This document shows, in pieces, positions 8,388-19,986 of a DNA stretch of 64,000 nucleotides. Source of the DNA: Procambarus clarkii (lineage: Eukaryota > Arthropoda > Malacostraca > Decapoda > Cambaridae). The notes below the pieces were generated by a model. That model did no database searches, was not told the origin of the DNA, and was given only the letters and a program-made list of their open reading frames with translations. The DNA lies in NCBI RefSeq assembly GCF_040958095.1, contig NC_091214.1:9841871-9905870 (forward strand). Direction: 5' to 3'. A program made the translations under genes and the position numbers. How positions within the stretch are numbered: position 1 is the first letter of the stretch; each line of letters begins with the position of its first letter.

Positions 8388-9911
8388 ATGCCAAAAGTTA
8401 CCCAAAGGAAGCGCCTGACGGTTGCACAGAAGCTGGAGTTAATTAAGAAACTTGATAAAGGATATTCTCATGCACGAGCAGCAGCAGAGTTTAACATCGG
8501 GAAAAGTACAGTAAGTGACATCAAGAAACAGAAGGATACTCTATTAAAATATGTGAGCACAACAGAGTGTGCTACTTCTGGTGCTGCATGTTCGAGAAAA
8601 ACAGTAAAGTCTGGTCAGTATCCACAATTGGATGCTGCAGTGTATAAGTGGTTTATTCAGCACCGCACAATTGGCATGGCAATAAGATTTGAAGAGCTTA
8701 AAGTTGCAGCAAGTAAACTTGCCATTCAATTAGGTATAAAAGATTTCAATGCAAGTGATGGGTGGGTTGGAAGATTTAAGGCTCGGCATAACATTTCAAA
8801 CACCAAAAAAATTTCTGGTGAGGCGTCAAGTGCTGATCCCACTAATGTTGATTCATTCAAGGCTAAATTAAACGAGTACATTGTCAGTAATAATTTAAGC
8901 AAATATCAAGTATATAATGCTGACGAGACTGGGTTTATGTGGCGAGCTGTACCAAGTACATCCTTAACCAGTAGGATGCAGGAAAATATTCCTGGACGAA
9001 AGATAAGCAAGGAACGGCTCTCAGTCTTGCTCTGTGCTAATGCTGATGCCTCTCACAGGACAAAATGTGCCGTGGTAGGCAAGTCTAAAAATCCTCGAGC
9101 CTTAAAAAATATAATGCAGGCATTACCTGTAATATATTACAATTCTAAGAAATCATGGTTTAATCAAATAATATTTACGGACTGGTTTGAAAACCACTTT
9201 TGCAAAGAAGTCGGAGAATTCCAGATCAACAAATGTGGAATAAAGGCCAGTGAGGTTAAGGCATTGTTGCTGCTAGATAATGCCCCTGCTCATCCCATTA
9301 GCAAGTTAATTTCAAGGGATGGCAGAATAAAATGCATGGCACTTCCACCAAACACAACATCCTTGATCCAGCCCATGGACCAAGGTTAACACCTTGCTGC
9401 TAAACGTATGTACCAAACAGCAATGCTTGAAGATGTTTTAGTTGTTTTACCTAGCGAGGAAGATGAATTGACAGGAAAGGATACAAGGGCTCAAAGAACA
9501 CTAGAAAATCTAAAAAATTACACAATCAGGGAAGCAATATTCCACTGGGCTAGGCTTTGGAATAAAGTGAAAGAAACCACACTAACAAATTCATGGAAGA
9601 AACTGTTAACAGAGAGGCCTAGATGTGAAGCAGCAGTATCTGATAGTGAATTCGAAGGTTTTGAAAATGAAGCCAATGATTTTGAAGGGTTTGAAGAAAC
9701 GATCCGAACAATGTTGCTCCAAGCTGGTCAGGGTGTACAAGTGAATGATATCAATGAATGGTTAGAAAATGATTATGATCCTGGTTATGAATTGTTAACT
9801 GAAGAACAGATTGCGCAAAGTGTTCTCGGAAATGACTCTGATGACTCTGATGACTCTGATGATGACTCGGACGATGTTGGTGAGGCTCTGCCTAGAGGTG
9901 TCGGCCTCTAG
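8388..9911 (+). pseudogene. pogo/Tigger-like (CENP-B type) transposase, one nonsense codon
   Basis: Start chosen at ATG 8388 (MPKVTQRKRLTVAQKLELIK). An N-terminal HTH of the CENP-B/psq kind (LIKKLDKGYSHARAAAEFNI) is followed by a second DNA-binding region (about 8630-8800, ...DGWVGRFKARHN). DDE catalytic motifs follow: ADETGF, LLLLDNAPAHP and IQPMDQG. One in-frame TAA at 9387-9389 falls directly after MDQG; the frame then continues without other stops to a DSDDSDD acidic tail. Family members cut and paste at TA sites. No Tigger terminal repeat like that at 62261 is visible on either side, and the usual C-terminal region after the acidic stretch is missing. Its 3' end appears fused to the piggyBac gene's 5' region. 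Confidence 0.85.
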
Positions 9912-9926
9912 TGAATACGGCCAACA

Positions 9927-11908
9927 ATGAGTGTGAACATGCTGGTTCCACCAGGGCTAGGCCTAGCATCTCGCCCTCACTCGACCCCACTTCGTGCCAG
10001 ACCACACAGTTCATGTGCTACATTGCAAGATATTGATGTTTTTGTCGACGAGTCTGAGGAAGGTGAATCATTTTCCGGTTTTAGTGACTTAGAATCGGAA
10101 AATAGTTTCGGTGCCGTTAGTGCCAGTGGAGTGTGTGGTGTTACCAAGCAACAATTTCTCATGTCAGCAGCATCTGGCCAACCTATGCACACTGCATGGG
10201 ACCACATGGGGACGCTGATGAACAAAGACCCTCAACATCAAGTAATTTTCCGTCACCGTCCCTGCTCGCCCCTACTGTTCCTAGACCTGCTTCAGCTCCT
10301 GGTCCACGGTTTACTCGCCGTGGTACCACTATTGCCTCTCAAAAGACCCCAGGTGTATTTGTGTAGAGTGATGGGACAGATTTTGTTCCACAAATTCCTG
10401 TTTTTGATCATTCAGATGTTGGGATTACAGACCTTTTCCCTGATAAAGGTCCCGATATGTGTGAAATGGATTATTTTACTGCATATTTCGATGAGCCACT
10501 CATGGAATATATTGTTCAGGAAACGAGCAAATATGGGGCTGATCTCATTGATGAGGAGGAGTTACCTGATTTTTCACGTTTACAACGATGGAAAGATACG
10601 ACTGTGGGTGAAATATATGTGTTTTTGCCACTGTGTATGTTGATGAAACATTGTGTCAAACACTTATTCGACCATTATTGGAGCAAAGACCTTACTGTTC
10701 CAACACCAATGTTCGCCAAATATATATCTCAAGACCGATTTTCGATACTCCTCCGGTGTCTTCACTTTGCAAATGATGAAGACCAGAATGATGATGATAG
10801 ACTTTGGAAGGTAAGGCACGTTCTGAATGAACTTATTGGAAAGTACAGGGATTTCTATGTACCAGCTCAGAAGCTGGTGATTGACGAATCCCTTGTGCTT
10901 TTCAAAGGACGTCGTGCCTTCAAGCAGTATATTCCCTCCAAACGCCACCGATTTGGATGGAAATTCTATGTACTCTGTGACTGTGAAACAGGAATGGTGT
11001 TACACCTGATAATGTATACGGGGTACAAATGTAGATATTCCTGCTAATGACTAACATGGCTTCTCAGGTAGTGTTGTGAAGGCACAACTTGCACCATATC
11101 TGAACAAAGGCCACATATTGTACAAAGATAACTATTATACCAGTCCCTTGCTAACTAGGTTCTTGCTTGATAATAGAACTGGATTGTGTGGCACAGTGAA
11201 GGCAAAACGAAGGGAAATACCAGTTTTTCACACTGCTATGCAGGTTGGTGATTGCGAGCTATAAAAAAACCGGTGCAATGCTTTCAGTGCGGTGGAAAGA
11301 CAGGCATGAAGTGAACATGTTGACTGCCATTCACGCTGGTACAATGTTGAACAGTGGAAAGGTGAACAGAACCATAAAACAAATAATCTATAAGCCAGAT
11401 TGTGTGTTGGACTATAACATCAACATGCATTTGGTGGATAAATGTGATATGATGGTGGGGACAGCCGAGTGCGTACGGAAAACAGTAAAGTGGACCAAGA
11501 AAATGTTTTTCCACCTCGTTGATGTAACAATGCTGAACAGTTACAATATGTATCTTGTCAAAACAGGTGGTAAACAAAATCTCTGTGCATTCAGTTTTAC
11601 TGTAGTAACACAATTACTAGAGAAGTTTGGCAAAGCAATTCCTGACATACAGAGGCCCATTGTGAACCCATTATTGCACCATGCTCCCACACCCAGGCTT
11701 GCTTTTAAGGATGCCTTTGTGACACAATGTAAGGTATTTACCACCAACTGGAAAGCGTACAGTATGCCAGTGTGAGTGCATTGTATGCAAGACCACAACC
11801 AAGAGGGAACAGAAACGAAAAATGGCGATGACTTGTTGCACAGCGTGTCAAGTCCCTCTGTGCTATGTCAAATGTTTTGATGAATATCACAATCTTGATG
11901 ACTTCTAA
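9927..11908 (+). pseudogene. piggyBac-like transposase, frameshifted
   Basis: ATG 9927 opens an acidic N-terminus (DIDVFVDESEEGESFSGFSD). The DDE_Tnp_1_7 domain spans about 10450-11700. Catalytic aspartates are visible in LVIDESLVLFKGRRAF, ILYKDNYYTSPLL and YNINMHLVDKCD. The C-terminal cysteine-rich finger (11756-11908) is intact and open: VCQCECIVC, then CCTACQVPLCYVKCF, ending with TAA 11906-11908. Lesions seen: frameshifts near 10230, 11030, 11240 and 11750, and stops at 10364-10366 and 11052-11054. The protein would excise precisely at TTAA. Not functional as written. Confidence 0.88.
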
Positions 11909-12429
11909 ATGTTAAAGACTGGTGCAAAAACATGTAAATACAAAATAAGTGGGTGCAAATAATGAAAATAAATTATAAGAAGTTGCCTATTTTATTGAAA
12001 AATAAGACATTTTTGTGCAAATACTTGTGACACTAATATGTGGATATAATATACATTGACAACAGTTGTATGATAATAAATCATCAAATGAGAACATATT
12101 AAACCACACCAATGAAAAAAATTGGTGTAAAATACCCCATAGATACTGTAAATAATACCGCGAAAATAAATTTGCGGCAACTTGGGGTCCTTCTCCGCTG
12201 CATCTGACTCGGCCCGGGCGCACCATGATCCAGTGACGATGAATCGTGACATCATCGGCCAACTTCTCGGCTCATTTATGTCATTGGTAAGTACAATTCA
12301 ATTTTTTTTAGTATTTTTCCCGTGCTCAGGGAACACAAAGAGATTAAAAAGAAAAAGAAATTTCTTTGAATTTTTTTTTTGTTGCACCTGTGGGTGTTGA
12401 AGCCATTTTGACCCCTAGCAGCCCAAGGG
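11909..12429 (+). other. piggyBac-like 3' untranslated and subterminal region
   Basis: A/T-rich, no ORF of note. It contains polyadenylation-like AATAAA at about 11967 and ends in the right terminus described for the unit. Confidence 0.5.
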
Positions 12430-13440
12430 TTAACCACTGCACTGCGCAACGTGTCTTGAGGTGCTATATCGATGGTACGCAAGGCACCTCGGGGTGCTTG
12501 TAGGTATAGTGTAGTATTCAAAACTCTGCGGCTACACGGGGTTCACATCAATTTCCTCAGAGGCTCTTGTAAACAGACACCATTTAAAAAAAAATTGTGG
12601 GCAACATTCCCGGGTGTGAGAGCCTCAGTACTGAGTGAGCAACCTAGGCAGATGCATGCAGCATGAGCTAACAGCACTGCTGTACAGCTTGTGACCACAG
12701 CATCACCTAAAAATGTCAAAATATATATGTAACTGGTATTATTTAGCCATGATAGTATTACAGAAGAGCCTGACTGTGATAAAACCGTGTACAATGTTCA
12801 GATATCAGTGAACACAATGCTGTTCAAGATGTTCACAGTGCTAGACACATCACACTGCCATTATTTCGTCCATCTAGGAATCTTCAAACGACTTCTCATG
12901 TTCCTTTACAAAATAAACTTGTGGAAAATTATTCATTTACAAGATTTAGTGACCAGGATTCTGATAATAAGCAGGATTGTGGTGAGAATTATAGAGCAGA
13001 ATGGTGGGAGAAGTAATCTTGGTGAGGAAGGAGGGAGAGTTGGCATTGTCTCCTAGTGTCATCTGCTGGCCGCTGTGTGACTTGTCATGCAGTTTTTTGT
13101 TCCCACTATGTTGTTTGGACACCATACCAGCATAGTTGAACAGTTATGGTGAACAAAACATGTAGATACTTATATATAACATGTGTATATAGTGTGATAA
13201 AACCACAAACAGTATTGTGGGAGGAGCAATGTTGGCGAGTTAGGCATTGAAGAAGTGAGGGAGGGCTGGCTGTATGTGGCAGCCCATTCGTTGTGTTTTA
13301 GGGCTCACCATACCAACTTAGTGGTTTGTTATGTTGAAAACACATGTAGATAGGTATATATAATGTGTGTATATATAGTGTAATAACAGCAAAAACACTT
13401 TGATCGTAGAATATAATATATATGTCACATATATGAGCCC
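12430..13440 (+). mobile_element. Non-autonomous piggyBac-like element, left part
   Basis: Begins TTAACCACTGCACTGCGCAAC, close to the left ends at 17705 and 18218, and shares the TTAA with the preceding unit. The interior (TTCCCGGGTGTGAGAGCC, GTGACCACAGCATC, TTTCGTCCATCTAGGAATC) aligns with 18390-18700. Beyond about 13000 come imprecise subrepeats (GTATTGTGGGAGGAGCAATG, TGTAGATA..TATATA). The right end was not identified. Confidence 0.65.
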
Positions 13441-13477
13441 CATAATTTTGAGCATAGCGATGTTTTACACATTGAAC

Positions 13478-13780
13478 TACAGAGCACCACTTGGTTTCCG
13501 AACTTTAGTTATCTGAAACTTGGTCCATGTTACATCACATGTCTGGTAAAAGGAAGGACACCAGGTATATGTACTAGTAGTGTGGTGTGGCACTGTGTGC
13601 TGCACCATGCTCCGGCTTGTACCATCGCAAGAGGACATACTGGGTGGATAAGCAATAATGCTTACCTTCCCATCCACTCCACATATAAAACATGGGTTGA
13701 GAAACTTCAGGAAAAATTTCCTGGAGCAGGTGGAGTGGCTCATCCTAATGCTCAACTCATGCTTTACAAACATCGTAGGG
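13478..13780 (+). other. Unassigned 100-codon open segment between splice-like sites
   Basis: Open from after an AG (TTGAACTACAG) to a strong donor-like GTG|GTAAGT at 13781. The translation includes YKTWVEKLQEKFPGAGG and HPNAQLMLYKHRR; I recognise no family. An acceptor-like TTTTTTCTCTATTTCAG lies at 14582-14598, but joining it gives only a few residues before a stop. It could be a host or transposon exon, or chance. Confidence 0.2.
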
Positions 13781-14129
13781 TGGTAAGTACAGATATTTTT
13801 TCATTTATTTATACATATAATATTGTAGTACGTACACTTATGTGAAGGAAGTAACCCAAAAATAAATTATTTGTGTCACAAATAATGTCGGGAATGAATA
13901 ACAAATGTAAAATAATGATAAAAAGTCAGTTTTTTACATGATGATATTCTTTATCTTAAGGTATTGGTAATGTTGTTCTTCCATTTGCATATATGCAAAT
14001 GGTAGAACATATGCATATATCCAATGTAACGATGTAACCAAAATGAGCGATGTAACATGAAAATTGATGAGAAAACTGAAAAATAAAGTACGGTATACAC
14101 ATTTTAGTGTCGGTGCTCACGGAAAACAG
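13781..14129. other. No recognised feature
   Basis: A/T-rich sequence with a small palindrome around ATTTGCATATATGCAAAT (13983-14000). No gene seen. Confidence 0.5.
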
Positions 14130-14480
14130 CAAGCCACCTTAGGGTGAGTTGGGGCACATACGCTGGGCAGCTCAAAGTGTTAATGGAGCGCCGCCCTGCT
14201 CCTAATTGTCCGAACTGCATTGTCCCTCTTACGGTCGTGCATATCCTTATTGAATGTCCTGACTTCCAGGACATACATGTGTCTGCTTCCCGACTGTCCC
14301 TTGCAGTCATTTGTCCCTTGGTGAATCCGATACCTTTGACATCGTTCTCCTTATGCGCTTTTGTTCACATATTGACATCCTTAGTGATATTTAGCACCTT
14401 TTGAATCTCCTGTGACTTGGTGCTTCATAGTCTCCCACGGCTTGGTGCCTTCTTTCGATAATTACTTACGTGCTCAGCTA
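14130..14480 (+). pseudogene. 3' end of an RNase H-bearing LINE (I-like)
   Basis: Encodes LMERRPAPNCPNCIVPL and LIECPDFQD, matching the C-terminus of the LINE at 36845-39150 (LMERRPAPYCPSCIVPL, LLECPDFQD). The 3' UTR also matches (GGCTTGGTGCCTTCTTTCGATAATTAC). 5'-truncated, as usual for LINE copies. Confidence 0.85.
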
Positions 14481-15814
14481 GGCATTTAAAGACTTTTATA
14501 ACAAATTTACTAAAATTTTGATGTAAGCTATATCATATGACATATAGTACTAAATACAGAAGCTTCCTTACATGTAACTATTTTTTCTCTATTTCAGAGT
14601 CGACTTCAAGGCTGAAGAAATCAAGAGACTGAAATTATAGGTTTTGGGTGTTATTTTCCTCTGTATTCTATGTATGCTCTTTCCTCGGGAAAGAGGGGGA
14701 AATTAAAAAAGAAATTAGGGTGTGTTCACTGTTGGAATTGAATGCAGTAACTATTTATTTTACATAATTATTAGGACAAAAAAAAAAGTTAAATTTGTTA
14801 AGAGCATCAAGGAAAAGCTAAGTAGCAATTGTCAAAACAAGTAACACTAAATGGGACACTCTGAAGTAGAATTATAATCTTTTCTAATTTATTGGCTGTT
14901 GATTTCATTATTTTAAGTACCTTTTAAAATGATAGAGTGCAATATATTGACAGGATGGGTTATCATTACATATTTGTTAGAAGTGTGTATGGTAATTAAA
15001 AGTGAAAATCTTAAATATTACAAGGTATGTTTCATTTGAGTCATAAAGTCTACTTAAGTAAACTTTCATGTGCATTATTTTCCTGTAAGATACAACACAC
15101 ATTAATTATATTTATATTAGGGGGGTAGTGTTCCTCCCTAGTCAAATTTTGATATGGCTTTATACAGCTGTTACCATTTATCACTATTATGTTTGGGATG
15201 TGGGTAGCTTACAAACTTCCGCATTTACTGGGTAATATAATAACCATAATACAAATATTTATACTGTACTACATTTGGTTTCATAGTAAATTGCAGTACA
15301 GTACTTGTAATATATTGTATTCTACAGCTGAAATAGATCCCACTTTTGGAATTTAAGCAACTGGAGCTTTTACTTCCTATTCAACAAACAGTTCATTTGT
15401 GTGCTATTTTGACATACTGTATTACACACTAGACGTGCCCCTCTGCTGCCTCCTGCCATCTTCTACCACAAGAATGGGCTGGCTGGATGTTTGTTTACCA
15501 ATTTGTTTTCACAGGAAGCCACTTGGTGACTACCTGCAGCTATCTGTCATTATTCCATATTAATTGTTCACATCAGTTGCAAGAGTTCTTCATCAGCCTG
15601 CTGAGGGACCCAAGCCAGAACCTCGTAACCCCCCCCCCCCCCACACCTCCTAACACACGCAGAGACAGCAAGTCAAAATCTGCCACTCCACCAGGAAAGC
15701 ATTGGGAAAGTTAACAAAGTGTTGCAGACAACTGGAGAGTTCACAGAAAACAACTGTACAAACAAATCACATGGAACAATAGAACCACTCAAAATGAACC
15801 AAATGAATAAAATA
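14481..15814. other. A/T-rich DNA without recognised gene
   Basis: Contains an acceptor-like TTTTCTCTATTTCAG (14598) with a short open tail ending in TAG at 14640, and a C13 tract at about 15631-15643. No repeat family recognised. Confidence 0.5.
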
Positions 15815-16680
15815 TTAACACTTTCGCGCTCTCGGCGTTCAAAAAAAAATCATACCCTATGCGCTTTCGGCGGTAAGACCGAAAAAGTGTACACTCTTTT
15901 GACTGTCCTGACAATAATTGAAGGCGCACGTATTTAAATTTGGTATCACTGTGTTCGCAATAAAATTGTCTATAAGAACATACCTATTAAATGACACCAA
16001 AGCATAAGGACTATCAACACCAAATAAAAAACTATTCAGATCACTCGCCGAGAGCGCCAAACAGCAACAAAATGTTTCCACTCTCTTAATGGTTGCGAAG
16101 CCTACAGTTGTCCTACATCGCTAATTGTGGTATCATTGGAATCGCAATAAAATTCTCTACACGGACATATGCATATAAATATAGATTCAATGTCGTAGCC
16201 CACCCAAAACAGTGTGGGAAGTGGCCGAAGTGTTACCAGCGGCGGCATATCGGCGAAACTCGCTTTGAAAAGTGTATATTCAATTCACTGTCCTGACATT
16301 ATTTGTCGATGTATTTCATTTTTGTACCAATGTGCTCGCAATAGAATGTTCTATAAGAACATAAGTATTAAAGGTCACATAAGGATGCGTTCGACCAGCA
16401 ACATATATAAAAACTACGTAGATTATACTCGTCGTGTCAATAATACAATTGTTTTACCACGATGATTCACTGCCACGCCGTTCTCTTTAATAAGCTGTTC
16501 GGCTATTAGAGAAAACGTAAATTTCATGGCAAACATTTGTAAACTATTCCCAAGTTGATCGGATAATAAATGGATTTTATACAAATATTTTTTCTCGTGA
16601 CTCCCGAGAGGGGCACGCACGCGGTGTGATTAATAATATTGGTGACAACGACGGTCTGCTGGGATGCGCGAAAGTGTTAA
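15815..16680. mobile_element. 866-bp TTAA element with 15-bp terminal inverted repeats
   Basis: TTAACACTTTCGCGC at the left end and GCGCGAAAGTGTTAA at the right are perfect inverted repeats including the TTAA. No transposase; the interior holds three diverged copies of a block around CAATAAAATTGTCTATAAGAACATA (about 15955, 16145 and 16335). A non-autonomous piggyBac-like element, from TTAA and end structure. Confidence 0.85.
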
Positions 16681-16734
16681 ATTAAGTAATAAAATGTAAT
16701 AAACAGATAATTATTATATGTATGGGCCATGTGA

Positions 16735-17010
16735 CTCCATGGTCACATCAAATGCCTTTGCAAAGTCCATATATACAACATCTGCATTTCATTTTTCTTC
16801 TACGGCAACAAGTAGACAAAATCATGGAAGCAGTAGAAGAAAGGCAAAATGCAGGTGTTGTATACATGGACTTAGCAAAGGCATTTAATAAATGTAACCG
16901 TGGAGTGATAGCCCATAAGCTGTAATTAATAGGAAAAATGAGTGAAGTAGGATGCTGGGTTTTCAATTTTCTGTCAGAGTGCAAAGAGTAAGTCGAAGAA
17001 AATCAAGTCA
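16735..17010. repeat. Foldback pair of CR1-like LINE RT fragments
   Basis: 16735-16800 (minus) and 16800-16935 (plus) carry the same RT segment in opposite orientation: NAGVVYMDLAKAFNKC on plus, and its counterpart read from minus. Both match 22370-22450 of the LINE RT. A stop follows IAHKL at 16923. Confidence 0.75.
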
Positions 17011-17053
17011 ATGTGATGTGATGTGAAATTAAACAAAATCCATGGCACAAGAC

Positions 17054-17424
17054 CAACCCGTTCTCGCAAATTTAATAAGTCAATATTGACTTATTATATA
17101 TGTGCATAGGTGACATACTTAACATAATAGATACCCTTAAAAAGATTCATAGAAAACACCAACCTTACCTAACCTACTTAGTATCTTAAGATAAGCATCT
17201 TATTGCTTCGTAATTACAATTATTACCTAACCTATAATAGGTATAGGTTCAGTAATAATTGTAATTACGAAGAAATAAGATGCTTATCTTAAGATACTAA
17301 CAAGGTTAGGTAAGGTTGGTGTTTTCTATGAATCTTTTTAAGGGTATCTATTATGTTTAGTATATCACCTATGCACGTAGTTAATAAGTCAATATTGACT
17401 TTACGAATTTGCGAGAACGGGTTG
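17054..17424. mobile_element. 371-bp hairpin MITE with 8-bp target duplication
   Basis: Starts CAACCCGTTCTCGCAAATT and ends AATTTGCGAGAACGGGTTG; almost the whole element is one long inverted repeat. It is flanked by perfect CACAAGAC duplications (17046-17053 and 17425-17432). A related copy is at 50787-51120. The 8-bp duplication fits hAT-type superfamilies, but no transposase is seen. Confidence 0.9.
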
Positions 17425-17544
17425 CACAAGACACATACCTGCTCACTGTGACTCGCATGTAAAAGATATGAGCCAGAAGTCAACGAGCATTTACACATAT
17501 ACTTATGAACCTGTAAATCTTTTCTAAGTCTTCGTCAGCTTTGT

Positions 17545-17700
17545 TTACATTTATTAAACGGCGAGTGATTTGGACTGGGTTCGTATCCTGGCCCGGGAGG
17601 ATTGACTGGGGACAATCCTTAACTGTAGCCTCTGTTCACCCAGCAGTGAATGGGTACCTGGTTGTTAAACAATTTGGTGGGTCATATTCCAGGGAAAATA
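17545..17700 (+). mobile_element. Truncated tRNA-derived SINE
   Basis: Contains the B-box context TGGGTTCGTATCCTGGCCCG, then AATCCTTAACTGTAGCCTCTG, as in the fuller copy at 20318-20600 read from the other strand. The A-box part and poly(A) tail are missing. Confidence 0.8.
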
Positions 17701-18217
17701 AAGATTAACCCTTAAACTGCGCAATACAGATATAGCTGGGGTGAGTAACTGTCACGGAAGTATGCATCACAGCTATGAATGGTTGGGAGTACCGCATAAG
17801 ATTTAAAAGTCCCGCGGCTACACAGGGTTCACATCAGCTTCCTCAGGGCTCTTGTAAAGACGCCATTTTAAAAACAAATCGTGGTCCACATTCCCGGGTG
17901 TGAGCCTAACTATTGAGTAACTATTGAACAGGGTTGGCGCAAGCAGCATGAGCTAACAGCACTGCTGTTCAACTTGTGACCACAGCATCGCCTAAAAAAT
18001 GTCAAAATATATATGTAACTGGTATTATTTAGTGATGATAGTATTACAGAAGACCCCTGACTGATAAAAAAGACCAGGATTCTGATAATAGCAAGATTGT
18101 GGTGATAATTAAACACTGTGTGTAGTATGGTAGGAGGAATAATGCTGAGAGAGGTAATGTTGTCTGCTGACTCTGTGTCTGTGGCCACCTGTTATTGTCA
18201 GCACTTGCCATACCAGC

Positions 18218-19986
18218 TTAACCCTTTAACTGCGCAACACGCCTGCAGGCGCACGTCTGGGGTGCGCTACGCACCTCCAGGTATTTGTATTTTTCACGTT
18301 CCATTCAAAACTCCCGCAGTTACATGGGGTTCACATCAGCTTCCTCAGGGCTCTTGTAAACAGACGCCATCTTTAAAAAAAATCATGATCCACATTCCCG
18401 GGTGTGAGAGCCTCAGTAGTGAGTGAGCAACCAAGGTTGGCGCTCGCAGCATGAGCGCACAGCACTGTTGTTTAGCGTGTGACCACAGCATCGCCAAATA
18501 ATGTCAAAATATATATATAACCTGTATTATTTAGCCATGATAGTATTATAGAAGAGCCTGAGTGTGATAATGACTGGGTACAATGTTCAAATATCAGTGA
18601 TTCAATGCTGTTCACGATGTTCTCAGCGCTAGCCACAGCACCACAACATTATTTCGTCCATCTAGGAATCTTCAAACGACTTCTTAAGTTCCTTTACAAA
18701 ATAAACTTGTGGTCAATTATTCATTTATAGGAATTAGTGACCAGGATTGTGGTTATAATTAGCGTTGTGCGTAGTATTGTGGAAGGAGGAATTTTGGTGA
18801 AGGAAGGAGGAAGGGAGAGAATTGAAGTAGCCTCACTGTGTGGCAGCCACTCTCTTTTTTTTTTTTTTTTTGCTCACCATACTAGCTTCATGGTTCGCTA
18901 TGGGGAACACACATGTACATGGGTATATACAGTGTGTGTGTGTATAGTGTGTATATAGTAATGTGTATATAGTGTGTGTATAACAGCAACAGGAGTATGT
19001 TGAGTGGAGCTATTTTGGTGAGGGAGGTGAAGTCATAATCGTAGCGTCGTCTGCTGTGTGATTTGTCATGCAGTGTATGGTGGCCACTGTACTGTTCGGA
19101 CACAATACCGGCTTACTTGCATAGTTCTGGTAAATAAAACATGTAGATAGGTATATATAACATGTGTAAATAGTGTAATAAAAACAATAACAGTATGGTG
19201 GGAGGAGCAATGTTGGCGGGTAAGATGTTGGAGTGAGGGAGGGCCTGTCTTGGTGTGGCTGCTCACACTCGCGATGTTCTGAATGTGTATAGTGTGTGAC
19301 AGTGTATAGTGTGTACTTAAGTTATAAATATACATAAATGAACATGAAACATTGGTGTGATGGCAGGAGCAATGTTGGCAAATACAATGTTGGAGGAGTG
19401 AGGGTGGGCAGGCTGGGTGTGACAGCTCACACTCGTGGTGTTCTGAATGTGTTGATGGTGAATGTATATAGTGTGTGACAGTGTATAGTCTATAAATAGA
19501 ATGTATATATACATAAATTAGCATGATACATGGTAAATATGTGCAATATATTTGTACACAAGTGTCATGCACGTAACACAGTGTCCTTGGACAGTACGGA
19601 TGCTTTACTGCCATAATATAGTGTACATGTTCATTATACACAGGATTAGCATATAAAAACAAATAAAATTTATTTGGAACTGTGCGCAAAAAATGAACAA
19701 AAATATATTCACGGCAACTCGCCCACCACGCCCCGGGTGCCCTACTTGCATCGGGAGCGTACGTCACGGGCGAACGGGGATGATGTCACGTGCCAACTTA
19801 CGGACCACATAACAGCCAAATAAAGTACAATTTCAAAATTTTTTGACATGCCCATACTGAGGGAAGGGTATGAAAAAAAAAAAACTTTAAAAAACAAAAG
19901 AATTTTTTTCAAGAGAATTTATTTCCTGCGCACTGGGGGAGGGGGGGGGGGTTGCATATTTGGAGGCGGTGCAGTTAAAGTGTTAA
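18218..19986 (+). mobile_element. Nested 1.77-kb non-autonomous TTAA element
   Basis: Left TTAACCCTTTAACTGCGCAAC and right GCAGTTAAAGTGTTAA (19971-19986) are imperfect inverted ends, both with TTAA. Flanks CATACCAGC and TGGTTTGTTATGG rejoin to match undisturbed repeat DNA near 13315, showing TTAA target use. No transposase; the interior is diverged subrepeats of about 200-300 bp, a T18-like run (about 18855) and TATATA/GTGTGT tracts. Confidence 0.8.

Larger units (their letters stand above)
7880..12433 (+). mobile_element. piggyBac-like unit carrying a Tigger-like transposase
   Basis: The left boundary is TTAA 7880-7883 followed by CCCTTAGATCGCGCAATACA, matching left ends of related elements at 17705 and 18218. 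The right boundary is CAGCCCAAGGG then TTAA 12430-12433, supported by a similar relic at 5575-5717. Inside are two transposase genes on the same strand, pogo/Tigger-like (8388-9911) then piggyBac-like (9927-11908). The left subterminal region has palindromic CGGTCGATATTACCGACGG motifs. The two ends share only CCCTT, so the terminal inverted repeat is very short or degraded. Confidence 0.65.

Noticed and set aside
14598..14640. Terminal exon after a good acceptor-like site
   Set aside because: Only 13-14 codons, and the only nearby upstream open segment joins out of frame with it; kept as a remark.
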